A stretch of 39,020 nt of DNA from Candidatus Pseudogracilibacillus intestinigallinarum (GTDB taxonomy: Bacteria; Bacillota; Bacilli; Bacillales; Amphibacillaceae), in contig DXHX01000085.1 of assembly GCA_019113205.1 (NCBI GenBank), positions 1 to 39,020 of the forward strand, read 5' to 3'. Numbering within the stretch: the first letter of the stretch is position 1; every line of letters starts with the position of its first letter. This document shows, piece by piece, positions 15,624 to 24,757 of the stretch. Under the pieces are notes generated by a model. The model ran no database searches. It saw only the letters and a program-made list of their open reading frames with translations, and was not told the origin of the DNA. A program made the translations under genes and the position numbers.

Positions 15624-15710
15624 TTAATTGATAAACAAATATGCTGCACCTATTACGATAAAGACAATTGCTACTGCAATTAAAATTTTTGCTAATTTAT
15701 CCAGTACCAT
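15624..15710 (-). CDS. 28-residue membrane micropeptide in the lcfA leader
   Basis: An ATG at 15710 follows AGGGG nine bases upstream and opens 28 codons ending in TAA. The product starts MVLDKLAK and continues as a single hydrophobic helix (ILIAVAIVFIVIGAAYLF) to the C-terminus, with a short charged amphipathic N-terminus. This pattern suits a one-pass membrane micropeptide. It is the first ORF behind the promoter at 15758-15786 and precedes lcfA by 119 bases, so it should be co-transcribed with beta-oxidation genes. Its last codons lie in a hairpin (TTTGTTTATC with GATAAACAAA, about 15610-15638). I know no family for it. B. subtilis has the DUF350 gene yshE between lcfA and mutSB; this is not that protein. 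Confidence 0.55.
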   Translation of the reverse strand: MVLDKLAKILIAVAIVFIVIGAAYLFIN

Positions 15711-15757
15711 ATGATTCTTCCCCTATCATTTAAACTCTTTTTAATGGAGTTTCTCAA

Positions 15758-15786
15758 ATTTTATCATAAAATGAATCGTAATTCAA
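15758..15786 (-). promoter_or_regulatory. Sigma-A promoter of the micropeptide-lcfA transcript
   Basis: TTGAAT (15786-15781) and TAAAAT (15763-15758) are 17 bases apart on the minus strand, with a TG one base before the -10 box. The spacer and -35 box contain a degenerate FadR-like palindrome (ATGAATCGTAATTCAATCGA, 15771-15790, 13 of 20 matches to the operator before fadR). Confidence 0.65.
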
Positions 15787-15793
15787 TCGAATA

Positions 15794-15813
15794 ATGAATC
15801 ATTATTCAATAAT
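15794..15813. promoter_or_regulatory. Candidate FadR operator upstream of lcfA
   Basis: ATGAATCATTATTCAATAAT matches the strong operator in front of fadR at 16 of 20 positions. It lies just upstream of the -35 box of the candidate lcfA promoter. Together with the weaker site inside the promoter it could hold two FadR dimers. Confidence 0.5.
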
Positions 15814-16079
15814 TTGTCGGAAAATGTTGAATAACAAATCAGTTTCAGAAAATCCTATGACAAAATGCTTAGTGATTGCTTTTTATTGGATTTTCTTTTG
15901 TTCATAACAGTGAAAATACATTTTGACATAATGATGATCAACCATTATCTTAATCCCTCTATTATCCTTACTGCATTTTTCACTTATATATCCGACATGT
16001 AAGTGTCGACATTGGCTCCTAGAAGTTGCCAACATCGACAATGTTACGTGACTTCACCTTCTTAATGCCACACTCGCTC
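15814..16079. other. Intergenic stretch between the lcfA promoter and mutS2, with one GC-rich hairpin
   Basis: No ORF of interest is visible here. At 16004-16040 the minus strand can fold TGTCGATGTTGGC onto GCCAATGTCGACA (two wobble pairs, 11-base loop), 39 bases after the mutS2 stop. There is no T run, so it is either a weak terminator or a 3'-end stabilising stem. The wobbles pair only in minus-strand RNA, which supports an RNA role. Confidence 0.4.
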
Positions 16080-18422
16080 TTATTCCAATTCCAATATCGT
16101 TACGCCACTTCCACCTTCACTTGCACCACCGATACGACTAGATTTAATTTGATGATGTGCTTTAATGAATTGCTCCACACCTTTTCTTAATGCACCCGTT
16201 CCTTTACCATGAATAATTGTAACACGTGGATAGTTTTGTAATAAAGCATCATCAACATATTTTTCTAATCTTGCCATTGCATCTTCATATCTTTCTCCAC
16301 GTAGATCTAATTCAGGTTTTACAGAAGCACCAGATGTCATAACGCGTGTAATCGGTCTTACATCTTCTTGTTCTTCTTTTTGACCCTTTTTCACAAATTG
16401 TATGTCTTTACGTTTTGCATTCATTTTCATCATACCAATTTGGATTGTAAAATTATTATCATCTTTTTTGTCAACGATTTCACCGGTTTGTTGTAATGTG
16501 CGATGTTTAATTTCATCGCCAACTTCTAATATAACATCATCTTTTTCTTCTGCTTTTTTCTTCTGTACAAGTGTTGGTTGTGCTTCTTCTAGCATTTTAC
16601 GTGCTTCAATCCATTCATGTTCTTTAAACATCGTTTGATCTCGCATTTGTTTTACTTCATCAACAATAATTTGTGCTTCATCTCTTGCTTGCTGTAATGC
16701 TTTGTCTGCTTTTTCCTCCGCTTTTTTGTATAAACGGTCTCTTTCCACTTGGAATGTATCCCATTCGCTTTTTAATTCTTTATGAATCGTTTCAGCCGCT
16801 TCGACCATTGTATGTGCTTTCTCTAATTCTTTTTCTGCCGCAACTCGTGCATCATCAAGTGCTGTAATCATGTTTTCTACACTTTCAGAATCAACACCGA
16901 TAAATGATTTTGCATGATCGATAATAGAAGACTGTAAGCCTAATCTAGTAGAGATTTCAAATGCATTACTTCGCCCAGGGACACCCATTAATAAACGATA
17001 TGTTGGACGCAATGTTTCCACATCGAATTCAACGGATGCATTCATCACTTGTTCCCTATTATATCCATATGCTTTTAACTCTGGATAATGTGTCGTTGCT
17101 ACAACTCGTGCTTGACGACTTATGACATCATCCAAAATCGCCATCGCTAATGCAGCCCCCTCTTGTGGGTCTGTACCCGCACCTAACTCATCAAATAGGA
17201 CGAGCGATGTTTCATCCACTTCTTCCATAATAGAAACGATATTTGTCATATGGGATGAAAATGTACTTAAATTTTGCTCGATCGATTGTTCGTCCCCAAT
17301 ATCTGCGTAAATTTTTGGAAAAACAGCTAATTGACAACCATCTAATGCAGGGACTTGTAAACCAGCTTGTGCCATTAAAGTACATAAACCAATTAATTTT
17401 AATGTAACTGTTTTACCTCCCGTGTTTGGTCCGGTAATTACAATTGCATGATAATCATGACCAATAGAAATATCGTTTGCAACAACTTGATCTGCTGCAA
17501 TTAATGGATGTCTTGCCTGTTTCATATCAATATAGCCATGTTCATTTAACGTCGGTTTTGCTGCTTTCATATCCACTGCAAGATGTGCCCGAGCAAAAAT
17601 ATAATCTACTTTAGCTAACAGACGAATATTTAATAATATATCTTCCACATGTTCTGCGATTAAACCCGTTAATTTCTGTAAAATAATTTCTATTTCTTGT
17701 CGTTCTTTAACAATTTGATGTTGTAATTCATTATTCAGTTCAATAATTGCTCGCGGTTCCATGAACAATGTTTGTCCTGAAGATGATTCATCATGAACAA
17801 TGCCACCTATTGCACCCCTATACTCATGTTTTACCGGTAACACGTAACGATTATTCCGAATCGTCACAATCGTATCGGATAACATTTTACTTTTCGTTTT
17901 TGTAATATGTTGTAGTCGTTCACGAATGCGTGTTTCTAATGAGCGGATTGCGTGACGGATCCCTTTTAGTGTAGGGGAAGCATCATCTAAAATATCGCCA
18001 TGATCATCTATTTTTGCTTTCACTTCTTTTTCGACATGATGTAAGGAAATAATTTGTTCTATAATTTCTTGTAATAATGGCAGGCTCTCCTCTTCTAACG
18101 ACTCAAAAAACTTCTTTACATGTCGACCTGTATAAATTACTTGTGCAATGTGTAAACACTCTTCTGCATTTAATGTACTACCAATTTGTGCACGTTTTAG
18201 TGCAGCCGTGACATCTTCCATATGCGAAAATGGGACACGTTTATTTAAACGTAACACCGTTAATGCTTCGTCTGTTTCTTCTTGTAAATGTTGGACATCC
18301 GCTAGTGTTGTTTTTGGTGTCGTTCGTTCCGCAAGTTTTCTTCCGACAGTAGTCTCTGCCTTCTGTTTTAATAAGTGTATAATTTTATGAAATTCTAGAA
18401 CTTTCCATGTCCGTTCATTCAT
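16080..18422 (-). CDS. mutS2: Endonuclease MutS2 (Smr-domain MutS homologue)
   Basis: The 780-residue product has the MutS core and ATPase without the mismatch-recognition domain: Walker A GPNTGGKT at 331-338, Walker B-like LVLFDELGAGTDPQEGAAL, and the THYPELK signature. A coiled coil follows at about 515-640. The C-terminal Smr nuclease domain has LDLRGERYEDA and HGKGTGALRKGV. In bacteria MutS2 has been linked to suppressing recombination and, in B. subtilis, to splitting collided ribosomes; either role may apply. It starts 12 bases after the polX stop, so the two are co-transcribed. The ATG overlaps no other gene. Confidence 0.96.
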   Translation of the reverse strand: MNERTWKVLEFHKIIHLLKQKAETTVGRKLAERTTPKTTLADVQHLQEETDEALTVLRLNKRVPFSHMEDVTAALKRAQIGSTLNAEECLHIAQVIYTGRHVKKFFESLEEESLPLLQEIIEQIISLHHVEKEVKAKIDDHGDILDDASPTLKGIRHAIRSLETRIRERLQHITKTKSKMLSDTIVTIRNNRYVLPVKHEYRGAIGGIVHDESSSGQTLFMEPRAIIELNNELQHQIVKERQEIEIILQKLTGLIAEHVEDILLNIRLLAKVDYIFARAHLAVDMKAAKPTLNEHGYIDMKQARHPLIAADQVVANDISIGHDYHAIVITGPNTGGKTVTLKLIGLCTLMAQAGLQVPALDGCQLAVFPKIYADIGDEQSIEQNLSTFSSHMTNIVSIMEEVDETSLVLFDELGAGTDPQEGAALAMAILDDVISRQARVVATTHYPELKAYGYNREQVMNASVEFDVETLRPTYRLLMGVPGRSNAFEISTRLGLQSSIIDHAKSFIGVDSESVENMITALDDARVAAEKELEKAHTMVEAAETIHKELKSEWDTFQVERDRLYKKAEEKADKALQQARDEAQIIVDEVKQMRDQTMFKEHEWIEARKMLEEAQPTLVQKKKAEEKDDVILEVGDEIKHRTLQQTGEIVDKKDDNNFTIQIGMMKMNAKRKDIQFVKKGQKEEQEDVRPITRVMTSGASVKPELDLRGERYEDAMARLEKYVDDALLQNYPRVTIIHGKGTGALRKGVEQFIKAHHQIKSSRIGGASEGGSGVTILELE

Positions 18423-18434
18423 TGTAACCTTCTC

Positions 18435-20147
18435 CTATTTATTTCGATTTAAAAATGTTTCTAGCCGTGCTTTATCCCATGTGTTGATCACTGTATCGTT
18501 GGTCAGCCATGCTTTTCTTCCCATTTTAACTCCATAATCCATATGATAAAATGTACCTGTTTTATGGGCATCCGTATTAATTGCGATATGCACCCCAGCA
18601 TCTTGTGCTTGTCGTAAATGTTCCGTACTTAAATCAAAACGCATCGGGTTCGCATTTAATTCTAATACGGTGTTCGTTTCTTTTGCTTTTTCAATTAATT
18701 GATCCATTACTACACGATATCCGTCTCTTCGTCCAATAATTCTTCCTGTTGGGTGTGCGACAATATCAACATAAGGATTTTCTAATGCAGTACATAAACG
18801 ATACATGATTTCTTCTTCAGTCTGATCAAAGCTCGAATGAATTGCGGCGATAACGACATCCATTTCTTGTAAAAATTCATCCGAAAAATCGAGCGTTCCG
18901 TTTGGTAAAATGTCCATCTCAACACCCGCAAAAATATGAATATCATCATATTTTTCATTTAATAAAGCGATTTCTTCTCGTTGTTTTCGTAATCTCGTTT
19001 CATTTAATCCGTTTGCTACACGTAAAAATTTCGAATGGTCTGTAATTGCTATATATTCATATCCATAAGTTCGAGCTTTCTCTACCATCTCCTCCACAGA
19101 TTCCGCTCCATCACTCCATGTCGTATGCATATGCAGATCTCCACGGATATTTTTGCGTTCTAATATATCTGTAGTTTCGATGATTTTTTCTACTTCTGTT
19201 CCATTTTCGCGTAATTCTGGTGCAATAAATGGAAGGTTAAAATGCTTAAAAAATTGTTCCTCTGTTTTGAACTGAATCGTTTCCCCGGTTTCTTCTACAT
19301 CTACACCGTATTCGTTGATTTTTTCACCACGAGACTTTGCAAGCTGACGCATTTTTACATTATGGTCTTTAGATCCTGTAAAATGATGCAATGTCGTCGC
19401 ATATTCTGCTTCTTCCACTATTCTAAAATCAACATTAACATCGTACTCTTCCTCTAATGTGACCGACACTTTCGTATCCCCATTAGCAACTACTGCTTTT
19501 ACGTGATCCATTTCCACTATTTTTTTCCGAACGATCTCTCTTTTTTCCGTCGTTAAAATGAAATCAATATCTTTCATCGTCTCCCCTAAACGTCGTAAAC
19601 TACCTGCCATGCTAAAACGATCAATCTCTTCAATTGAATCCAAGTAGTTTTCGATTTTCTTACCGATTTCTAACATCATATAAACTGGCAAGCGTTCAGG
19701 TCTTGATGATTGTTGTTTCAATGCTTCGACAATGTTGGCAACCGTTTTTTTCCCAAATCCACGGACTTGTTCGATACTCCCATCTTCACATGCTTGCTGT
19801 AACGATGCTTTATCTGTAACGTGTAACTCCTTATATAAAGTCGCAAGTCTTTTCCCACCCAAACCGGGTAATTTTAATAACGGGATTAACCCTGCTGGTA
19901 CTTCTTCTTTTAACTCTTCTAGTACAGTACTTTCTCCTGTTTCGATAAATTCAACAATTAACTCATTCGTTCCTTTTCCAATGCCAGGAATCTTACTAAA
20001 ATCATTTATTTCAACAAGGGAACGGACATCACGTTCTAATGCTTGTGCTGCCTTACGATAAGCCGAAATACGGAAAGGATTTTCTCCTTTTAATTCTAAA
20101 TACAATGCAATTTCTTCTAGTAATTGAATAACATCTTTTTTGTTCAT
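18435..20147 (-). CDS. polX: DNA polymerase/3'-5' exonuclease PolX
   Basis: The 570-residue product starts at the ATG at 20147, with GGAGGG upstream. The N-terminal helix-hairpin-helix motifs (IPGIGKGTNELI, LPGLGGKRL, VRGFGKKTV) bind DNA. The family X palm has GSLRR at 182-186 and metal-binding Asp193, Asp195 and Asp240. The C-terminal PHP domain (about 335-570) has GDLHMHTTWSDG, ITDHSKF, GVEMDI, AIHSSF, HPTGR and NTDAH, the metal-binding set of the 3'-5' exonuclease. B. subtilis PolX fills short gaps in base-excision repair. It precedes mutS2 by 12 bases and follows a terminator after cvpA. Confidence 0.97.
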   Translation of the reverse strand: MNKKDVIQLLEEIALYLELKGENPFRISAYRKAAQALERDVRSLVEINDFSKIPGIGKGTNELIVEFIETGESTVLEELKEEVPAGLIPLLKLPGLGGKRLATLYKELHVTDKASLQQACEDGSIEQVRGFGKKTVANIVEALKQQSSRPERLPVYMMLEIGKKIENYLDSIEEIDRFSMAGSLRRLGETMKDIDFILTTEKREIVRKKIVEMDHVKAVVANGDTKVSVTLEEEYDVNVDFRIVEEAEYATTLHHFTGSKDHNVKMRQLAKSRGEKINEYGVDVEETGETIQFKTEEQFFKHFNLPFIAPELRENGTEVEKIIETTDILERKNIRGDLHMHTTWSDGAESVEEMVEKARTYGYEYIAITDHSKFLRVANGLNETRLRKQREEIALLNEKYDDIHIFAGVEMDILPNGTLDFSDEFLQEMDVVIAAIHSSFDQTEEEIMYRLCTALENPYVDIVAHPTGRIIGRRDGYRVVMDQLIEKAKETNTVLELNANPMRFDLSTEHLRQAQDAGVHIAINTDAHKTGTFYHMDYGVKMGRKAWLTNDTVINTWDKARLETFLNRNK

Positions 20148-20167
20148 ATTTATTCCCTCCGACATTT

Positions 20168-20212
20168 AAAAAGACTGACCCATGAGTTCATGCACATGTA
20201 ATCAGTCTTTAC
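20168..20212 (-). terminator. Terminator between cvpA and polX
   Basis: On the minus strand AAAGACTGA pairs with TCAGTCTTT around a long loop, followed by TTAAA. It would reduce zapA-cvpA read-through into polX-mutS2. Confidence 0.6.
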
Positions 20213-20213
20213 A

Positions 20214-20759
20214 TTACTTCTTCAAAATATCAATAAACCATAACGACTCAATATAACTTGACAAGAACGGTGTATGTTCAATCATCAACTTCGCAACCGT
20301 AGAACCTTCTAAACGGAATTGAATAAAATCCATCGGAATGAGTGCAGAAATATATAACATAATAAATAAAATAACATACACTTCAATAAATCCTAATACT
20401 GCCCCAAACAATCCATTAAATGTACGGATAAATGGTAATCTTGCAATAAAATCTAGCATGGACGTAATAATTTGTAAAAGTATTTTCGTTGCAAAAAATA
20501 AAATGGCAAACGCAACCGCATTGTAAAATGCGCTTTCTAATGGCATCGTCTGTAAAAATACGGCTAATAATGTATCACTATTGATTTCTGGATACGGAAT
20601 CCATAATGCTAAATGTTCTGCAATTTTTTTATAGAAAATGGTTGCAACAATAAAAGCAATAATAAACCCGATTAAGTGCATTAATTGTAAAACAAAACCT
20701 CTTCGTAGCCCCATAAAGAAGCCAAATATTAGTAATAAAATAATAATTAAAGAAACCAT
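20214..20759 (-). CDS. cvpA: CvpA family membrane protein
   Basis: The 181-residue protein has four hydrophobic segments, at about 2-17, 22-44, 78-100 and 112-137, and the CvpA-family pattern: GLRRGFVLQLMHLIGF early and a FNGLFGAVLGFIEVYVI loop-helix in the middle. E. coli CvpA is needed for colicin V production and bile-salt tolerance; the function in Firmicutes is open. The ATG directly follows the zapA stop with GAGG inside the end of zapA, so the two are translated together. This matches B. subtilis yshB. Confidence 0.9.
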   Translation of the reverse strand: MVSLIIILLLIFGFFMGLRRGFVLQLMHLIGFIIAFIVATIFYKKIAEHLALWIPYPEINSDTLLAVFLQTMPLESAFYNAVAFAILFFATKILLQIITSMLDFIARLPFIRTFNGLFGAVLGFIEVYVILFIMLYISALIPMDFIQFRLEGSTVAKLMIEHTPFLSSYIESLWFIDILKK

Positions 20760-21020
20760 TTATTCTTCCTCTTCTATTAGTGTAATTAATTCTTCATGTT
20801 CTTCTTTTAATTTAATATATTCATTCATTGTATTCAGTGCCGTTAATACTGCCAGCTTTGTCGAATCTAAATGTTTGTTTGCAGATCGAATGTCCCGCAT
20901 TTTTTGATCGACCAGTGATGCAACTAATTCGACATGTTCTTTTGATTCGGGGCCGACAATCGTATACGTTCTTTTATTTATTTCAACCGATACACGGTTT
21001 TTCTTTTTTTCCTCTGACAC
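20760..21020 (-). CDS. zapA: Cell division protein ZapA
   Basis: The 86-residue product is counted from a GTG at 21020, which has AGGAGG ten bases upstream; an in-frame ATG at 21065 lies before that site. The sequence starts VSEEKKKNRVSVEINKRTY, then TIVGPESKEHVELVASLVDQKM, and ends in a coiled coil rich in Glu. ZapA binds FtsZ polymers, bundles them and supports Z-ring formation. Length equals B. subtilis ZapA (YshA, 85 residues). It is the first gene of a unit with cvpA and is divergent from rnhC. Confidence 0.95.
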   Translation of the reverse strand: MSEEKKKNRVSVEINKRTYTIVGPESKEHVELVASLVDQKMRDIRSANKHLDSTKLAVLTALNTMNEYIKLKEEHEELITLIEEEE

Positions 21021-21064
21021 GACTCGAATTCCTCCTGCCAAGCAAATCCCTTTTTTTATATACA

Positions 21065-21093
21065 TTCATATTTTATTTATAAAGTGTTACAAT
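21065..21093 (+). promoter_or_regulatory. Candidate promoter of rnhC
   Basis: TTCATA (21065-21070) and TACAAT (21088-21093) are 17 bases apart, with a TG before the -10 box, leaving a leader of about 60 bases. Confidence 0.4.
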
Positions 21094-21156
21094 TAATTTT
21101 AACATGAAAAAGTATATTAAGGAAACGGTAAACATATTAAAGGTAGGTTACAATTT

Positions 21157-22086
21157 ATGGGACAAATATCCACAACTTTGAACGATGAAATTTTACAAAA
21201 AATGCAATATTTTTACGAAGGACAAATGGAGCATGCACCACAAGGGGCGATTTTTCGTGCTCGAACAAATAATGCGGTTATTACAGCGTACAAATCTGGA
21301 AAAGTATTGTTCCAAGGCGCTAATGCAGAGGAAGAAGCTTCTATTTGGACGACATTCCAAGGAGAAACAACACAAAAAAACATGGCAAAAAAAGCGACAA
21401 ATCCGTACACCCCTAAGCAGGACTTTTTCCAAAAAAGCCATATCGGATCAGATGAATCTGGAACAGGTGATTATTTCGGTCCTGTTACAGCAGCAGCCGT
21501 TTATGTACCAGATACACTCATTCCAGTCCTTAAAAAAATGGGCATTCAAGATTCCAAAGCGATTAAAGACGATACCATTGAAAGATTGGCACATGAATTA
21601 ATGGATGTACAAATACACTATTCCCTCATGACGATATCAAATGATAAATATAACCAATTACAGCGACGTGGTTGGTCACAAGGTAAAATGAAAGCAATGA
21701 TTCATCACGGAGTTATTACGAGTTTACTTCAAAAAATGGGTACTACACCTTATGAAGGGATTTTAATTGACCAATTTTGTATGCCGCATATGTATAAACG
21801 TCATATCGAAAGTGAAGGAAACGCACTTTTACCTCACACGTATTTTATGACGAAAGCAGAAAATGCATCGATCGCAGTTGCTGCTGGATCTGTTTTGGCG
21901 AGGTATCGTTATGTAAAAGAAATGGATCGGTTATCTGAACTAGTGGGATTTTCTTTACAAAAAGGGGCATCTAAAAAAGTTGACCAACAAATTGCTAAGA
22001 TTATACATGAACATGGTAAAGCCTACTTAGAAAATATTGCAAAGGTCCATTTTGCGAACACGAAAAAAGCGGAGCAATATTTGTAA
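21157..22086 (+). CDS. rnhC: Ribonuclease HIII
   Basis: The 309-residue product removes RNA from RNA/DNA hybrids such as R-loops and primers. The N-terminal 85 residues form the TBP-like substrate-binding domain typical of RNase HIII. The catalytic domain begins with IGSDESGTGDYFGPV (Asp99, Glu100), then has IQDSKAIKDD, LIDQF and a C-terminal ENASIAVAAGSVLARYRYV. The DEDE-type metal site with Glu as second residue separates it from RNase HII. The ATG follows AAAGGTAGG. It is the only plus-strand gene between 8006 and 31303, placed divergently to zapA as in B. subtilis. Confidence 0.96.
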   Translation: MGQISTTLNDEILQKMQYFYEGQMEHAPQGAIFRARTNNAVITAYKSGKVLFQGANAEEEASIWTTFQGETTQKNMAKKATNPYTPKQDFFQKSHIGSDESGTGDYFGPVTAAAVYVPDTLIPVLKKMGIQDSKAIKDDTIERLAHELMDVQIHYSLMTISNDKYNQLQRRGWSQGKMKAMIHHGVITSLLQKMGTTPYEGILIDQFCMPHMYKRHIESEGNALLPHTYFMTKAENASIAVAAGSVLARYRYVKEMDRLSELVGFSLQKGASKKVDQQIAKIIHEHGKAYLENIAKVHFANTKKAEQYL

Positions 22087-22120
22087 ACTATTACGGGACA
22101 GTACGTGCAATTACTGAAAA

Positions 22121-22162
22121 AATTCGAGTATAGACATATGTCCATACTCGAATTAATTTTTG
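22121..22162 (+). terminator. Terminator of rnhC
   Basis: AATTCGAGTATAGACA pairs with TGTCCATACTCGAATT, followed by AATTTTTG. The 22163-22301 stretch after it holds nothing I recognise; no clear terminator for the convergent Lon-like gene is seen. Confidence 0.8.
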
Positions 22163-22301
22163 TAATCTTTTGTTTGGAAAACGTGTCACCTATTTGGGAC
22201 TACGTATTGTATCGTTTATTAGTTTTGTATAGAAGCGTTTTCGATCATTATCATGCCTACATCCTTAAAATAGACATTCATCTTCTAATTCCGCATCCCT
22301 A

Positions 22302-24725
22302 CTAGATGTTCGTTTCTTCCTTTCCGGCTTTTGCGTATGTTTTCAACTTTGCCATAACTTTCCCGTATATACAGTCCGTACTAAAACTACCATCTTCCTC
22401 ATATATTACAGCTTTTACACCCGTTAAAATTTCCATTCCTTGTTCAATTGTATCTGCCGCATAAATATGGAATGTTCCGTCGGCTACTGCATCGACAACT
22501 TCTTCCCGGAGCATTAAATGTGTCACGTTTTGATGTGGAATAAGAACCCCTTGCTCACCGGTAAGTCCTCGTTTTTGACATGTTTCAAAAAATCCTTCAA
22601 TCTTTTCGTTTACACCACCGATTGGTTGTATTTCCCCTTTCTGGTTGACAGAACCAGTTACAGCAATTCCTTGTTTTATTGGAACCTCACTTAAACTTGA
22701 TAAGATGGCATACAACTCGGTACTTGACGCACTATCTCCATCAACGCCACCATAATTTTGCTCAAATGTAATATGAGCTGTTAAAGCTAATGGATATGTT
22801 TGTGCAAATTTCTCCCCTAAATATCCACTTAAAATGTACACACCTTTATTGTGTACATTGCCACTAAGCTCACTTTCTCTTTCGATATTCACAATTCCTT
22901 TTCGACCAAGGAATGTCGTTGCTGTAATACGTGATGGCTTCCCAAAACTATATTGTCCAACATTATATACTGCTAACCCATTCACTTGTCCGACTTTTTC
23001 TCCGGTCGTATCGATTAAAATAACTCCCTCATCGATTGACTGTTGTACTTTTTCTTCATATAAACTATTGCGATATTCCCGTTCATGAATTGCTTTTCGA
23101 ATATGCTCATTCGTAATAAGTTCATCATGAGCAAGCCTAGCCCAAGTATCCGCTTCATACATTATTTCAACTTGATCATTAAATCTCGTCGATAATTTTT
23201 GTTGATGACCCGCCAAACGACTGCTATATTCTACTAATCTCGCTACAGCAGAACGATGGAACGGAAGTAAATTATGTCGTTTACAATGTGTATGGATAAA
23301 GCTTGCTAGTTTTGTCATATTCTCCATATTTGCATCCATTTCGACATCAAAATCTGCTTTAATTTTAAACAATTTACGAAAATCTTCATCATGAGTATAC
23401 AACAATTGATATAATCCACGATTACCTATCAAAATTATTTTTACGTGTAATGGAATTGATGCCGGATTTAACGTTGTCGTCGATACAAGGCCAGCTTGTT
23501 CATTAATATGTTCTATCTGTATTTGTTCAGTTAGTAATGTACGTTTTAATGCATCCCACGCATATGGTTTCGATAAAATATCTTTTGCTTGAATAATAAC
23601 ATACCCACCATTTGCTTCATGTAAATAGCCTTTTTTTATTTTAGTAAAATTGGTGCTCATGACCCCCATTTGGCTTTCATATTCCACTTTACCTAGCAAA
23701 TGATAAAACGTAGGGTTATCTGCCATTATAATCGGCGCCCCTTTTGTTTCACGATTATCAACGAGTAAGTTGACCGCATACCGCATTTTAATATCTTCAT
23801 TTGGTCTTTTCGGAAATAATCTTGCCACACTATTACTTTCTTCTTTGGACGGTTCTTTTTCTAGAAAACTAGCACGATGTTTTAAAATATCTTGTAAAAC
23901 TACTTCTAAATATTGCTGTACATCCTTACAAGCCTCATATGTTTGTTTCAGTTCATCCATATGATATCCGACAGCTGTCAACACTACCTTTTCATCGATT
24001 GCTTCTAATGTTTGTCTAGCATCTTTTTCAATTTGACGTAGTTTTTTCGTATAATCAATTACTTTATCTTGTAGTTCGGATGATTTTCTTTCCATTTCTT
24101 GCAATGTTTCCTCATCTAATGTAGCATAAGCCTCTTCTGTCATTGGCTTTCCATCCTCTGTCGGAATCGTCAATAATCCTGAACCTGATTGCCGGATTAC
24201 GAAGCCATATTGTTTTGCTTCATCATTTATTTCTTGAATAACCGCTGAAGTTTTCTCTTTAAATTCTCGAAAAATACTAGCTTTTTCGCGTTGATATGAT
24301 TCTTCCCCAAAAGCACGTGGTATGTCGACTTTTAAATTATCAATCAATTGCTCCATATCCTCTTTTAAGGCATTTCCTGTTCCAACCGGTAATTGTAACA
24401 CTTTTGGTTTATATGGATCTTCAAAATTATTTACATAACACCAATCAAATAAAGTTACCTCTTTATTCGCTACTTCTTCTACAATTGAATTTGTAAACGT
24501 CATTTTCCCTGTTCCAGGAATACCTGCAACATAAAGATTATATCCCGGTTTATTCACTTGGAGCCCGAATTGCATTACCTCTGTTCCACGCTTCTGTCCA
24601 ATAATATTCGTTAAAGCTGGTACTTCTTCTGTCGTCTCGAATTCAAAGATCATTTCATCAATCGTCTTTCTTAAAACATCTGTAGATAATAAAGCGTTCT
24701 GTAAAACATGATCATTATTCTTCAT
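22302..24725 (-). CDS. Lon-family ATP-dependent protease (LonB-like, COG1067 type)
   Basis: The 807-residue protein is counted from the ATG at 24725, with AAGG eight bases upstream. An N-terminal AAA+ part starts at once (TNIIGQKRGTEVMQFGLQV, Walker A VAGIPGTGKMTF near 70-80), is split by a long coiled-coil insert at about 190-290, and continues with NGGYVIIQAKDIL. The C-terminal Lon S16 domain has DGDSASSTELYAILS (Ser665) and GGVNEKIEGFF (Lys708). The Ser-Lys spacing of 43 equals that of E. coli Lon (679/722), so the dyad is intact. It is not the housekeeping LonA: there is no LAN domain. There is no membrane segment. It follows ogt by 32 bases. Substrates are unknown. Confidence 0.92.
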   Translation of the reverse strand: MKNNDHVLQNALLSTDVLRKTIDEMIFEFETTEEVPALTNIIGQKRGTEVMQFGLQVNKPGYNLYVAGIPGTGKMTFTNSIVEEVANKEVTLFDWCYVNNFEDPYKPKVLQLPVGTGNALKEDMEQLIDNLKVDIPRAFGEESYQREKASIFREFKEKTSAVIQEINDEAKQYGFVIRQSGSGLLTIPTEDGKPMTEEAYATLDEETLQEMERKSSELQDKVIDYTKKLRQIEKDARQTLEAIDEKVVLTAVGYHMDELKQTYEACKDVQQYLEVVLQDILKHRASFLEKEPSKEESNSVARLFPKRPNEDIKMRYAVNLLVDNRETKGAPIIMADNPTFYHLLGKVEYESQMGVMSTNFTKIKKGYLHEANGGYVIIQAKDILSKPYAWDALKRTLLTEQIQIEHINEQAGLVSTTTLNPASIPLHVKIILIGNRGLYQLLYTHDEDFRKLFKIKADFDVEMDANMENMTKLASFIHTHCKRHNLLPFHRSAVARLVEYSSRLAGHQQKLSTRFNDQVEIMYEADTWARLAHDELITNEHIRKAIHEREYRNSLYEEKVQQSIDEGVILIDTTGEKVGQVNGLAVYNVGQYSFGKPSRITATTFLGRKGIVNIERESELSGNVHNKGVYILSGYLGEKFAQTYPLALTAHITFEQNYGGVDGDSASSTELYAILSSLSEVPIKQGIAVTGSVNQKGEIQPIGGVNEKIEGFFETCQKRGLTGEQGVLIPHQNVTHLMLREEVVDAVADGTFHIYAADTIEQGMEILTGVKAVIYEEDGSFSTDCIYGKVMAKLKTYAKAGKEETNI

Positions 24726-24757
24726 CTTCATCACCTTTTTATCTTTATTAGGATGTA

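Noticed and set aside
15610-15638. Hairpin TTTGTTTATC/GATAAACAAA as a terminator after the micropeptide
   Set aside because: The stem is pure A/T plus two C/G pairs and is not followed by a T run on the minus strand, so it is unlikely to stop transcription before lcfA.
20638-20907. An 89-codon plus-strand ORF opposite cvpA and zapA
   Set aside because: It is the antisense of two well-supported genes and has no ribosome binding site.
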